Below, piece by piece: positions 23,561 to 34,891 of a stretch of 64,000 bases of DNA. A model generated the notes under the pieces. It was not told the origin of the DNA, did not search any database, and worked only from the letters and a program-made list of their open reading frames with translations. The position numbers and the translations under genes are program-made. Each line of letters starts with the position of its first letter. Positions within the stretch are counted from its first letter, which is position 1. The DNA lies in assembly GCA_014529385.2 (NCBI GenBank), contig CM043944.1:175419740-175483739 (forward strand), given 5' to 3'. Source of the DNA: Adiantum capillus-veneris. Lineage: Eukaryota > Streptophyta > Polypodiopsida > Polypodiales > Pteridaceae.

Positions 23561-25200
23561 CTTTGATACGTCCTAAAATTTTCAGCTGTCTTAATTGAAC
23601 ATAACTCCCAAACGGAGCCAAAACAGCCCAAGTCCGTCTCACACATTCTTGTTGCCCTCGTTGCGCTCTTCAAAGGCTATGTGATGGAAAATTTCCATAG
23701 CCTGCTCTGATTTGCTGAAAATCAACCTGCAAAACAGCATTTTCTACAAAAACGATGCAAAAACAGCAAATCCCACTTTTTTTCTTAATCTTTGGCCCTC
23801 AACGAGCATTAAAACATCAAAATCTCTAAAGACTCAGAGAACCAAGCTTGTTCCTTATAACACAGGCTTCAATCGCTTCATACATCACTTTTTCAAAATC
23901 CCACGTTAACACCTTCAAAAATGTCCCAAAAAGTGCCTTCCGGATCAAAAAATTTTATTGGACGAAAACAATCCACACATCCTTCTACACAGTGGATTAA
24001 CTTTAAAACGACCAAAACTTCTTAGAAAAACTAAATTTATTGTTAAAACACCTCCAAATCAAGTCTGTTTCATTAAACCATCCACTATGATTACCATGCG
24101 CTAAACCCAAGCCTCGTGGACATGCATGACCATTCCCTTACGTAAAATGCACATAAGAAGTCAGTTTGAGTCATAACCCTTACGATCACTATGTGGAAGA
24201 AGCATCATCATCTGGTGCCATTAGCCACTAATAAGTGAACGCTACTTATAACATAGAAACTCGCTTTATTTATAGCCCGCCATCAAACATTACAAGAATT
24301 TAACTAGCATTCTATTAAAAAAAAAAGACAAAAGTAAAAATAGAGCTTCTTTGTCAACGTGTGGCCGATTGTTGGGGGTGGTCGTAGCTCTCGTGAGGGG
24401 ACTTACATCCAGAGACGAGACTGAACCATGTTACGAAATCAGTCCAAGTGCCATCATCCGAGAGGCAAGATATAACTCGAAAGGTATGGGGCCTTTAAGA
24501 TTACTATCACGTACTTGAATATCACGCCAGTCTGACAAACAAGGTTTCGTGGTGTAGCTTGTCATCATCATGGCTTTATGTACCATGGTATCACACTATT
24601 CACCATGGCATTAGAGATGCTTATAAGAATTTTGAAATAGCAATCATCATGGATCTACGTGCCATGGCATCAGAGATACTTTCTTCAAAATAAATAAAAA
24701 TTGTAAAATAGTAATTATCATCATGGCTTTACATACCATGGAATCAGAGAGACGCTATTTTTGTGAGGAAATGCAAAATCTACAAAAGCTCAAAGACAAT
24801 GACTAGTCGGAAGATAATGGCTTGGTAAATCTTATCATCTATATGTTGATAATTCACAGGAAGACCAGCACACATGCTAGTATACCATGATAAATGATCA
24901 TAAAATCATGTGAAGTATTTTATGACAAATGGTGACGCGATGAATAGAATAGCATTACCAAGAAATAAAGACATGGATGGAGAAAATAAAGACACAACAT
25001 ATGATATCACCTTGAACGATGGATGAAGATGCATCATGTAACTTCACCCATGTCACCATGGAGATGGAGTTGTCATTGTAGATCTTGGTGAACTTGTCAT
25101 TTCACGATACAAATGGTGATAGACATGGCATATGCCTTCTCAATAAACTTCCTCCAAAGGCAGAGCAATAATGTAATCATCCTTGGTTTTGCCAAGGAGG
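23561..25200. other. no recognisable gene; imperfect repeat
   Basis: Around 24565-24755 three imperfect units of about 80 bp share catcatggctttac...ccatgg...atcagaga. Otherwise I see no coding motif, LTR or RNA gene. Confidence 0.45.
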
Positions 25201-25211
25201 AAAAAGGATGG

Positions 25212-25225
25212 TTTAGGGTTTAGGG
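25212..25225. repeat. two plant telomere-type units
   Basis: TTTAGGGTTTAGGG, two exact units, just beyond the end of the Kelch fragment. Confidence 0.6.
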
Positions 25226-25268
25226 TTCAGTTACCCTGCCAATTCATCATTGAATTTCTTAGCTATGG

Positions 25269-25655
25269 CTAATTGATGTCCTTTTTATTGTATTCACCAT
25301 CGATAATGTACCAACTATCTCCAACCTTGACGCCTGCATGACCTGCTTGAGGTGTTGGTGCCACTCCTTGTGGCCGAGGTTGAGCCCATTCCATACTCTC
25401 TAGGTCAAGAACATGAAGGTCATTGAAGCAGGTTGAACGAGAACTACCACCAATTACAAGTAGATAATGTCATGCTTGAACTATAGTTGTATGATGAGAA
25501 CGAGGAGAAGGTAGTGTTCCTACTGCTTCAAATCATCCCACGTCATTGTCTCAAGATCAAGAATATTCAAATCATTAAGAAGCGGCCATTTTGAATCTTC
25601 TTCGCCAAACACTAGAAGATTAGAGCCTAAGAATGTGCACATCAAGCTATTGAGA
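25269..25655 (-). pseudogene. Kelch-repeat fragment, like plant acyl-CoA-binding proteins with Kelch domains
   Basis: On the minus strand, Kelch blades follow one another: NLLVFGEEDSKWPLLNDLNI and LDLETMTWDDL; then, in another frame, GTLPSPRSHHTT, YLLVIGG and CFNDLHVLDLESMEW; then GVAPTPQAGHAGVKVGDSWYI. The LNDL.ILDLETMTW and TP.AGHAGV patterns are those I associate with the C-terminal Kelch domain of plant ACBP4/5-type proteins, which bind acyl-CoA and take part in lipid signalling. A missing base at about 25530 shifts the frame, TGA interrupts before HYLLVIGG, and TAG ends the reading at 25269. The upstream acyl-CoA-binding domain is not visible, so this is a broken fragment. Another Kelch family cannot be excluded. 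Confidence 0.65.
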
Positions 25656-25659
25656 CAAG

Positions 25660-26680
25660 CCTTACAAATTTGCTCACAGACGAGAGGAGAGACTTTGAGA
25701 TGATTTCTCTCTCTAGTGCTCGACATTGGAAGAGGATGGGGGTGTAGGAGGGCCTCTTTATTTTCCATGAGCTTATGGAGGTGATTAACATTTTGACGAA
25801 TAGGTGTACGCCATGTGTGCAAGAATGGTGGGTGTGTAAGAGATGTGTAAGAGTTGTCAAAGGATGCACTTTTCCCCCAAAAAAAAAAGAAGTGAATAAT
25901 TTTATGATTTTTGGACTTCCATAACTCCCACATATGATCTCTGATTTGAGCGGAGTGGATATATCTGAACCTACCCCGAGGACTCATATATCTGCTACAA
26001 TATCTTACCCGTTTCGAAACCCCACGTTCCAGATATATGCTTACATGATATGGTTTTTTTACCTGCTAGATTTTAAATTTCATTTTGGAGAAAAAAATTT
26101 GAAGACAAAAAAAAAGGAGGAAAAAACCGGTCCACCATGAGATAAAAGGATTGTTATAGGAGGTGTCGATTACACTACCGTCTTCTATGATTGGTGCTAG
26201 TGGATCTATTCTAGCTTGGGTCACACTCTCCTCCATAGACATTAAGTTGACCTGATCTCCTTGTGATTTTTGGTCTCTTTGTAGGTTTCTTCATGATCTT
26301 AAATACATCAATCCCTTAACACACCACTATAAATCCAAACCTTTTACCTTTAGAGTTCGCTCTACTCTTACTCTGGCTATTTCAGCTCTCAAATTGGTTG
26401 ATTGATTGCATTGCCGATTGGTCTAGACTTGTTGGACCTTGTTGTTGGCTATCTATACAAAACTTTAGACCCTGCAAATCTTTATCAATGGTGGTTCTCC
26501 TTTTAGTAACATTTAATATTGATTAGGAAGAACATGCAAGTATTTCCCATCCCAAGCTTCTTTTGGAAGGGTTGGTTTTCCATATATGTTCTTCTCACTG
26601 AATGGACTAGTAAAAAGTGTTGTCAGAGTTAAGTGGAATACCTGGCAGGCTCAATTTACTCAGTATGCTCTAAATCTGGT
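25660..26680. other. no recognisable gene
   Basis: The minus-strand frame upstream of the Kelch fragment (to 25987) shows no domain and contains an A-rich run (about 25877-25890). From 25990 to 26680 nothing is recognised. Confidence 0.4.
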
Positions 26681-26686
26681 TGTTAG

Positions 26687-27126
26687 AATTTATACGTGTA
26701 TAAAGTCTATTTGAAAAAAATGGTAATATTTCTTCACTCAATGTTCTCTACCATTCATGTAACTCTCAGAAACTTTCAAAATGTCAATTGGACCACTTTA
26801 GTGTAAGTTACAATTTGATGCAGATTGATTTTGGCTCTCTTTTTGGTATTTTGGTACTTAGAGGCTCAAATGCTTTCCAATTTGAGTGTAATCTTGGCTA
26901 TTGGCTTCTAAGGTCCCTTAGAATGCAAGGATATGCCCTAGTTTAGCTTTGGAAGTCAATAGGGTCAAAAAGACATTATACGCGTATAAAGTCTTTTTGA
27001 CCAGATTGACTAAATTTTTACAAGTTTGTGCTTATAGTTGTGTGCTCATAATCCCTATATGGTATGAAGTTCAAACAATGGTCAATAACATCAAAAACAC
27101 ATTATACGCGTATAATGTCTTTTTGA
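26687..27126. repeat. palindrome array with TATACGCGTATA core (near copy B)
   Basis: Three inverted repeats are centred near 26697, 26983 and 27109. The middle one spans 26963-27002: 20-base arms (from GGTCAAAAAGAC to GTCTTTTTGACC) with a single mismatched pair. The third spans 27091-27126 with one mismatched pair. The first keeps only TTTATAC/GTATAAA arms. They share the TACGCGTA centre and GACAT/ATGTC flanks with the palindromes of the giant element, but the intervening bases differ on both arms. Confidence 0.8.
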
Positions 27127-27197
27127 GCCAATTGACATGAAACTTGCTCCAGAGGTAGCCCAACACTCAAGGGATTCACATATATTCTCTGACTTGA

Positions 27198-27960
27198 GTT
27201 AGGGATCAAGTTTGTTCAAGTTGTGGCCAAAAAGAGTGTGTAGAGTATTTGTATTGTTTCCTGGTCTTTTTAAACTCAGATTTGGTCCAAATGCAATAAA
27301 ATATAAGCTATGGACTTCCCCAAGGCTTTAGGAAACTTTAGCCATATACCTTTGTACCATTTGAGTCTATTCTGGGCAAAAAGACTTATGTATTCTGTAT
27401 CCTTGATTGCTCTGTCTAGAATATATTCTTCTCATTTTAGGCTTCCACAATTGGATGCCCCACACATCCATAACTCCTTTGGTTTACCTAGCCAGTCTGG
27501 GAGTTCTGACCCTACTATCGTGGCAAAATTGAACTCTTCTATCGGGGTTTTGTCGACATCTTTGTAGCTATGGTCTTTAAGGTTTATTCTTGTAGTTGAG
27601 TTAGGGATCAAGTTTGTTCAAGTTGTGGCCAAAAAGAGTGTGTAGAGTATTTGTATTGTTTCCTGGTCTTTTTAAACTCAGATTTGGTCCAAATGCAATA
27701 AAATATAAGCTATGGACTTCCCCAAGGCTTTAGGAAACTTTAGCCATATACCTTTGTACCATTTGAGTCTATTCTGGGCAAAAAGACTTATGTATTCTGT
27801 ATCCTTGATTGCTCTGTCTAGAATATATTCTTCTCATTTTTAGGCTTCCACAATTGGATGCCCCCCCACATCCATAACTCCTTTGGCTTCTATTGGGGTT
27901 TATCGGGGTTTTGTCGACATCTTTGTAGCTATGGTCTTTAAGGTTTATTCTTGTAGTTGT
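27198..27960. repeat. 402-bp direct tandem duplication
   Basis: The sequence from ttagggatcaagtttg (27199) recurs at 27601, an offset of 402 bp. The second copy lacks about 70 bp in its last third (after catccataactcctttgg) but is otherwise almost identical. The unit spans the protease end of copy B and its downstream flank. Confidence 0.88.
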
Positions 27961-29240
27961 CTCCATGTGTCTGAGGTATATGTGATTGTAGCCCCAATCT
28001 TGGACCATCTTTAATTCTCTCATGAAGGGTCATTCAAGTATTATGTCATAGTTATTTTTCTTGCCAAAATCCACGATTGCAAAGGTATGCTCATACTCAA
28101 TTCCGCAAGACGTAACAACTATTTTTCCCAAAAGCCCTATGGGTCTCTCCATATAACCGTCAACCAGTTGTTGCAGCTTCATTCTAGTGGTTTTCAAAGC
28201 TGGTTTTCCCCATTTCTTCCATACATTCTTTGACGTGATGGCTACACCAGCTCCACTGTCAAGAACTGCCAAGGTGGTAACACCTTCTAATTCAACCGGG
28301 AGCATGGTATTGCCATCTTCTCCTACATAGTATTCTCCTACCTTATTTAAAGGCAATGGCTACATGTTTACTTGAGGTTTTTCTGATTCCGTGATTCCTT
28401 CCTACATTCGTGAATTCGGACCCGTACTCCAAATTTTTCGAGACATTTTCCTACCCTATTCCACATATTAGGTCTTAATCCGAGAGTAATGGTACAAGTT
28501 ACTGGAGTTGAAAGAGTGCTATCAACCCCTGGGAGTCCATACCTACCTTGTAGCGAGTTGCTGTGGTGGTACAACTTTCACATCTGACTTTGCTTTTCAT
28601 ACTCTCCTATATATGAGGGTAACGTTTTCAGAGATACAGGTTGCCTATCCCAAGATTTCACAAATCCCTTGTCTCCCCAATAAGAGTGCATCTCAATATC
28701 TGTCTGAGGTCTTGCCTCAAATTCTTCAATACGAGGAAGAAAGTCATCTTCTCCCATACTGGTTTTATTAACCCTTTGGCTTAATTCATTAGCTTCATTG
28801 GCTTCCCTTATCTATTTCCAAAGATCATTTAAGCCCTCGTCGCTTTTGTACAATTCAGGTGTGATAGGTTGGAACCCACTTGATGTTGAGTCTGTTGTGT
28901 TCAACACTATCCCCGGTTTTTCTATTGAATGTTCAAGTTTTAATTCAATTTTTGGACTAATAGTTAGTCGTTCTGATCCGTGTGTTGGAGGGTTCCTCAA
29001 CATTGGTACTGGAAGTTCTACCTCCTCCACCTATTTCCTTAAAATTGGTTCTAATAAGGTTTGTGTAGTTTGGATCATCTTTTGACACATTTCTAGTCTC
29101 TGTTTTTCTAACTCAGCATAGGGATATGTCATCCATTCTTGTTCGTGAGTTTGGTCGCTTTTAAGCCTCGAGTCATATGTCTTCAAGAGTGCATCTAGAT
29201 GTTCGTTTACTTTCTCTACTAGCACAAATCTGCCTGATCT
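27310..29240 (-). pseudogene. Ty3/gypsy gag linker-protease remnant (copy B)
   Basis: Minus-strand remnant of the giant element's family. From right to left: linker with LVEKVNEHLDALLKTYDSRLK and EWMTYPYAELEKQRLEMCQKM (29240-29031), linker (29030-28812), decayed linker (about 28800-28370), then protease (28356-28030) with an intact VLDSGAGVAI active site and IVDFGKKNNYDIIL, followed by QDWGYNHIYLRHMETTT (28023-27769). The protease end is duplicated by the 402-bp repeat. Unlike the giant element's main protease, the catalytic Asp is present. Reverse transcriptase and integrase are missing; palindrome-bearing noncoding DNA follows at once. The gag end is replaced at 29240 by an unrelated 200-bp repeat. 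Confidence 0.88.
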
Positions 29241-29808
29241 CGTGTGCGCGTCTGTGGTACGTGTCAATGCAAGGAACTTGCCGATACACTGTGTGCGAGC
29301 CACAAATGGCTCCAAGCAGGCAACTAGCCTAAACTAGTAAGCTCAAAGATGGTGATGGTGTGTCACTCACCGCTCTACGCTTGCTGTCGTGGAGGATTCC
29401 TTTCTACGAAGAAGAAGGAGTCGCCGATGCACCGTGCTCAATCATCTTTTGACACATTTCTAGTCTCTGTTTTTCTAACTCAGCATAGGGATATGTAATA
29501 CATTCTTGTTCCTGAGTTTGGTCTCTTTTAAGCCTCGAGTCATATGTCTTCAAGAGTGCATCTAGATGTTCGTTTACTTTCTCTACTAGCACAAATCTGC
29601 CTGATCTCGTGTGCGCGTCTGTGGTACATGTCAATGGAAGGAACTTGCCGATACACTATGTGCGAGCCACAAATGGCTCCAAGCAGGCAACTAGCCTAAA
29701 CTAGTAAGCTCAAAGATAGCGATGGTGTGTCACTCACCGCTCTACGCTTGCTGTCGTGGAGGATTCCTTGCCGCGAAGAAGAAGGAGTCGCCGATGCACC
29801 GTGCTCAA
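29074..29808. repeat. 367-bp direct tandem duplication
   Basis: atcatcttttgacacatt starts at 29074 and again at 29441. Each unit joins the start of the copy B gag linker to a 200-bp dispersed repeat. The units differ by only scattered bases, so the event is fairly recent. The gag linker is duplicated with it (29634-29436). Confidence 0.9.
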
Positions 29809-30001
29809 CCTCTTCATCGTCGCCTCCGTGCCGTTGTCGCAATGCTCGATCGCACAGACACTCTCACACACTCTCTCTCTCTCTCACGCATACACACACA
29901 CAAGGAGATGAAGAAGAAGAAGAGGGAGATGGAGCAAGAGCACTCTTCAACTGCACAAATGAAAGAATGAGTGAATTTTAGGTTTAGTTGACTTTTATAT
30001 G
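29243..30001 (-). repeat. dispersed repeat with TATA box and splice-donor-like site (two copies in tandem)
   Basis: A segment of about 200 bp (gtgcgcg...gtgctca) occurs at 29243-29440 and 29611-29808, and again at 43499-43705. On the minus strand the longest copy starts with a TATA box at 29992-30001 (CATATAAAAG), a CT- and GT-rich leader, an ATG near 29817 opening a short Arg/Leu/Ser-rich frame (MKRLSTVHRRLLLLRG), and then CGGTGAGTG, which resembles a plant 5' splice site. It may be an LTR and leader of an unidentified element or a captured gene start. I do not recognise it. Confidence 0.45.
29992..30001 (-). promoter_or_regulatory. TATA box
   Basis: CATATAAAAG on the minus strand, about 180 bp upstream of the ATG near 29817, with a pyrimidine-rich leader between. 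Confidence 0.4.
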
Positions 30002-30009
30002 AGCTTGCT

Positions 30010-31560
30010 CCATTCACACTTGGGCACCCATGCTTAGCCAACTAACCCTTGAATGTTCCAGTTAGAGTGCACCTCTCATCGGCGATCACTCTAACCTTTT
30101 CCTATTGGACCGACAAGCCCGGTACCTAACTCTACCAAATAAATAATACGGTGTCTATCGTAGGTGATAGGGTGTCCGTGATCCGCGAGGGTTAACATGC
30201 CCCCTTTCTTGATGTAGATTCCATCCTCGGAAGCTATTGAGTTGAAGCTCGTTCGTCGAGGTGGAAGAGCATTTGAGATGAATGTACTTAGCCTTCTTCA
30301 GTCACTACAAAATCAAACAACATTGGCACAATAATTGCATTCTCATACACAACTAAAAAGAATATGCAATTGCAGACAAACAAATTGATTGGTAACAAAA
30401 TTTTAAACCATTTGTCAGCAATAAATATTAAATTGTAATATAATCAAATGCATAAACAGTTGTAAAGGTCAAAAACTAAACAAGTCTGGGGTCACTAATG
30501 TAATGGTCGAAAGACACTAGAGGTCAACTATTAATACCATGGGCAAGCTTCTCAATTTTCTATGGTCAATTAAGTTGTTTAATCGCGAGAGCAAGTATTT
30601 CATGTCCGAGGGCTGACTAGAGGCTATACCTAGAAGACCTTGTAGTTAAGCTACGATGAAAGGAATTTCTCATGAAATTATCATCTGACTTATTTTCTTT
30701 TCTTTGACCCCCCAAAGTCTTTTCACAGTGATTCAATTTTGATGTGTGTGCTTATTTTGTATGCCTTGGGTTTTCTGCTTTTCAAGGAAAAGCACCCACA
30801 CTAGGAACCTCTAGGGCTCTAGTACCATAGGCGATACATGTGAGTGGAGTACCAAATCAAGCAGGGATTTCTCTTCCAGCTTAAGATTTTACATTGTGGC
30901 ACTTTGATTTTTTTCTTTTGTTTGTTTTCAATATTTTAATTTTGTAACTTTGGGGGGTCATATAACACTGTTACCTTCCCCAGGCTCATCACATTAGTAA
31001 ACTCTCTTTATAATACTTAAGCTACATGTCAATAGGGACTAAGCCCACTAGAAAGCCCTAGTACATTGCACACAATGGTGTCTAAATCGGATTAAGAACC
31101 TAAGTAACCATTGAACATTAGGAAGGCATTCCCCATGGTATTAAGAGAAGATCTCTAATGCCTAGCTTGGTCAAACTAGCTTAGTTGGGACTGCTTGTTT
31201 TTTAACCTAGACAAGTGATTATGACAAAAAATTACATTGAATTTAATGTTTGATACTAAGCAAATGCGGTGAATATTATGCTACCAATCACAATTAAAGC
31301 AGACAAACATGGATGCAAAAAAGATAAGGGGCCATGCTAATGGACAAGAAACACCTATTTATGTTGATGATCGCGCTTGATTTGAAGAGTGAACAAGACA
31401 AATATTCCATGAAGGTCCAATTCCTAACAACAGCAACACGTTCCTGTACACCCTAGGAAAAAATACCTCTAGGAGGCACATCAGTGGGAATAGGCACTAA
31501 CCCTTATTGAACACAATTAAACAACATAACGAACCCTAACCTAATTATTTACACTCGCCC
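30010..31560. other. no recognisable gene
   Basis: No coding motif, LTR or RNA gene was recognised on either strand in this 1.5 kb. Confidence 0.5.
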
Positions 31561-31568
31561 CTAGAGAG

Positions 31569-31925
31569 TCAAGGGAATAGGATATTGTAGAGATTGGGGA
31601 GAAACCCTAAGGCTAAGTCCCTATCCTCGTCGTCGAGAAAAAAAAAGTCATCATCCGTGAGACCATATGTGCCATCCGTGTAATCATGTAAATCTTCTTC
31701 ATTATCAGAGGCACCAATGTTTACTAACAAGGTAACTAGACGCCTATAGTCATCTTGGTCAAAAGGGTAGGCTTGTGCAATGGGAGAGACACTCTCTACT
31801 AAGTATGGATCAGTCGTGGTCAAGAGACGTATCAGCCATTCTAACTCCTCGAAATTCCTCTCACATGCTAGTGTACCTACCAAATCCCATTCACAGGCAA
31901 GCACCGGAAAGACCATGTGAAACAC
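31569..31925 (-). CDS. acidic open reading frame of unknown function
   Basis: A 118-residue frame on the minus strand, rich in Asp and Glu in its second half (DNEEDLHDYTDG, DDDFFFLDDEDRD). No domain is recognised. Its composition is more protein-like than the surrounding shadow frames, but it stands alone, without promoter or neighbour evidence. It lies beyond the decayed 3' end of the minus-strand gypsy element and could be a fragment of it. Confidence 0.2.
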   Translation of the reverse strand: MFHMVFPVLACEWDLVGTLACERNFEELEWLIRLLTTTDPYLVESVSPIAQAYPFDQDDYRRLVTLLVNIGASDNEEDLHDYTDGTYGLTDDDFFFLDDEDRDLALGFLPNLYNILFP

Positions 31926-31929
31926 TTGT

Positions 31930-32570
31930 GAAAGTAAGGAGGGTACCTCTCACCCAAGGCAGGAGTGGATGACTCTAGTGTAGTAGCCATATCTGTACAC
32001 ACAGATAGATGATGGTTAGAGTGAAAATATTACAAGGGTTGTGTTCTTGTGCATAATGTGTTTTTATGATTTTGTGTTATGTATAGAACTTGTAAGTTTT
32101 CACATTATTGTTTGGTGGCTCTTGCTCTTTTACTTTTTTATCTTGTTTTTGTGAGTATAAGGTTGTATATATACATTCCCTAGGATTAGAGATTGAGAGG
32201 TCATGGAGGAAGGTTGAGAGGGAAGCAAGTAAATGATGGATGTCAGCAAACACTCCCCCCTTCCTTGGGTAGATTATACCTTTTGGAATGATGTCGTCAC
32301 CTTTTGAAACCAATTGTTCCAAGTTGTTATGGATGAAGGCTTTAACCAATAGTTTTCGACCGCCCTATGTGTTTCATCTAGTTGCAAGGGTGGTAAGGTG
32401 CTCTCCCATGATTTTATTTGCAACGTTGTTGTAGGTGGTGAACTTACAATGGGATGTGCAAACTCTTCCTTGTTTGTATGGATATGTACAATGGTAGGTG
32501 GAGGTTATGTCGAAGCTTCTATTTCCGTATAGGAACTACATGAAGAGCAAGAAGCTTCATTTGACTTCCA
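31930..32570. other. no recognisable gene; short minus-strand frame
   Basis: A 90-residue minus-strand frame (32349-32077) with GDDIIPKGIIYPRKGG has no recognised relatives. It follows the RT end of the minus-strand element, where RNase H and integrase would be expected but are not seen. Confidence 0.35.
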
Positions 32571-33952
32571 TGTTCCTGAGCTAGATGGAACAAATTGTTC
32601 TTTCTTTGGTACCCAAAACTAGCTCTGGAGCGGGTGTATAGAATTTCGTGATTTTTTCCTTTCCGCGATCTTCAATTTGTTTTGGAGCCACATGATTGGG
32701 CTTACATGGGCCAGGTGACAGGTAAGAGTACAGGTAAAATAAACCGTTGGTAATAACCAACATGGCCCATGAACCTTTGAACTCCCTTATAGTTTGTAGG
32801 TGATGGCAATTCAACAATAGCTTTAATTTTGCTCATCTGCGAAAATCCCATTTTTGGACACTATATGTCCTAAAATGACTCCATGTTTAACCCAAAAGTG
32901 GCATTTGAAAGAATTTAAGGAGATGCGATACAATCTGCACTTCTCAAACACTTTTCGTAAGCATGATAGATGTTCTTTCCAAGAGGAATAAACACAAAGG
33001 TCATCTAAGAAAGCTTCACAAAACTCCCTCAAATATTCTCTAAAAGCAGTGTTTATTAATCTTTGAAAGGTAGCAGAGGCATTGGTTAAGCCAAAGCCAT
33101 AACACGAAATGCGAACACTCCAAATTTGGTTATAAAGGATGCTTTAGCTTGTTCCTCTAGCACAATTGTGGTTTGATTGTAGCCAGAGTACTCGTCTAAG
33201 AAGCTATAAGATTCCTTCCCTGTAACTCTTTCAAGCACATGTTCTGAATATGGAAAGGGGTAATGGTCCCTCCTAGTGGCGGCATTGACCTTCTTGAGGT
33301 CCACGCACACTCTGAGTTTCCCATTCTTTTTTGGCACAATCACTATTGGAGACACCCATTTTGACTACTCAATAGGGTATATGAATCCACATTCCACAAG
33401 CTTTTCAATTTCTTCTTGAACGATCTTTTCATATTTAGGATTCATTGGGTAGGGTCATTGCTGAACTGGTTTAGCCATGCTATTCATGGGGATTGTGTGC
33501 TGCACCATGGAAGGTGGAACACCTTTCATATCATGATATGTCCAAGCAAATATAGCCCTGAATTCCTTGAGAAGTTCTTTAGGTACACACTCCTCAGTCT
33601 CTGTCAGATCTTGGGCAATGAAGACATGTTTGGACTCTTCTCTTGGGTCTCCTAACTCTATTTCCTTAACTATCGTTGGACCGTCATAGACTCCATTGCT
33701 TCTATCGATAGGTTTTCTTTGAGCCTTTGTATACACAACCTTACGTTCATATATGGTATAGGATTTGAAATGTTCAGGTGTAGGGTGTATGTTTGTGGGG
33801 TCCTGTTGTTTCGTGGACTGTGATTTCACTTCTGATTCCTTTTGTTGTTGAGCTAACTCTCGATTTTGTCGTTTCCTTACGGTACAACTCAACTTTGGAT
33901 TTTCTATAGCCTCTAGTTTTGCGATGTCAATGGGTTGTGGACTACACCACAT
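32571..33952 (-). pseudogene. copy D reverse transcriptase (broken)
   Basis: The frame at 33952-33455 holds the segment just before the polymerase, with LLKEFRAIFAWTYHDMKGV and QHTIPM. After a gap, 33355-33086 reads SPIVIVPKKNGKLRVCVDLKKVNAAT, EHVLERVTGKESYSFLDEYSGYN and AFRVMALA. Next, 33032-32823 has the catalytic FLDDLCVYS, then VFEKCRLY and GVILGHIVSKNGI. The last recognisable part, in two frames near 32770, matches the post-polymerase segment with a GHVGYYQRFI-like pattern. The same order and many of the same words occur in the giant element at 53.5-54.4 kb. Confidence 0.88.
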
Positions 33953-34118
33953 AACACTTTGAAGGTATTCACCCGAGTTATCTCTACCAACTTCCGATGA
34001 GCATCACATGCCCCTATATAATTAAGCCATTCTGCGGTAGATTTTTTTCATTTATTCTAGCACGCACATTTGCTCGATATCGTCGCCTCTTATATCTCTT
34101 ACTCTTCTTGTCTAATTT

Positions 34119-34891
34119 TCAATTACGGCCGATCTCTAGTGAAGAGTCACTATATGAATCGCTACTTGTGTCTTCTGCTCCCTTGGATAGATTGTAATCT
34201 AGGGTACCACTGAGCCCTGAGTGGTTTGTCCCTACATTTTCACTAAGATTTAACTCAGATTCTTCATCCTCAGAGTCAATTTCAATTGATGATTCTGACC
34301 CCAAATCGTGTGGGCTATAGTCTTGTGAGACGCTACTGGTCCCAATGCCAGTCAAACCTTCATCTTGTAGGTCATCAAAAGCTATATTCATTGCTTCTAC
34401 CATATTTAAGGGTAATAGTGGTTGCATTTCATCCCCCTCAGGTGTTACCCAGGTCGTGCCCCTCTTTCCCCAAGTGTCTATGGTTGCTTCTAGGTGGACC
34501 CAATCCACATTGTCCGACTCAGTCATCCTAGGTAGTACATCCATATAAGGAGAATTTTGCCCAACATCAGTGTCCTCTTTACATGTGTAGCAATATTGCA
34601 ATGGGGCCGAGTGAACTGTGGTGTCAGATCTATGATCAATTATAAACCTGTTTCCTAGAGGATGTGCTCGACCAGTTACAAGATCTACTCAAATAACAGA
34701 ATCTTGGAACTGCAAGTAGACATGGTTTTTAGACCAGTCATGCACCATTTTTGCTTCCCTCATGAAAGGACGTCCTAAGATCATCTCAGATGCCATAGTG
34801 TGCTTGGAGAAATCCATAACAATGAAGCTAATTCATATTTTATGTCCAAAAACCTTGATCTTGAGATCTTCTAGCATCCCAATAGGTTTAA
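34119..34891 (-). pseudogene. copy D protease C-terminal part and acidic linker
   Basis: Just left of the DNA transposon the minus strand reads KPIGMLEDLKIKVFG, then FIVMDFSKHTMASEMILGRPFMREAKMVHDWSKNHVYL, the C-terminal half of a retropepsin. A stop occurs in between. A 160-residue acidic linker (34601-34119) follows, rich in Ser, Glu and Asp. The N-terminal half lies at 36420-36235, across the insertion, and the flanks are in register. Confidence 0.8.

Noticed and set aside
25520-25987. An intact 155-residue gene containing the Kelch fragment.
   Set aside because: The first 100 residues have no domain, the Kelch part is interrupted by a frameshift and stops, and the frame start is arbitrary.
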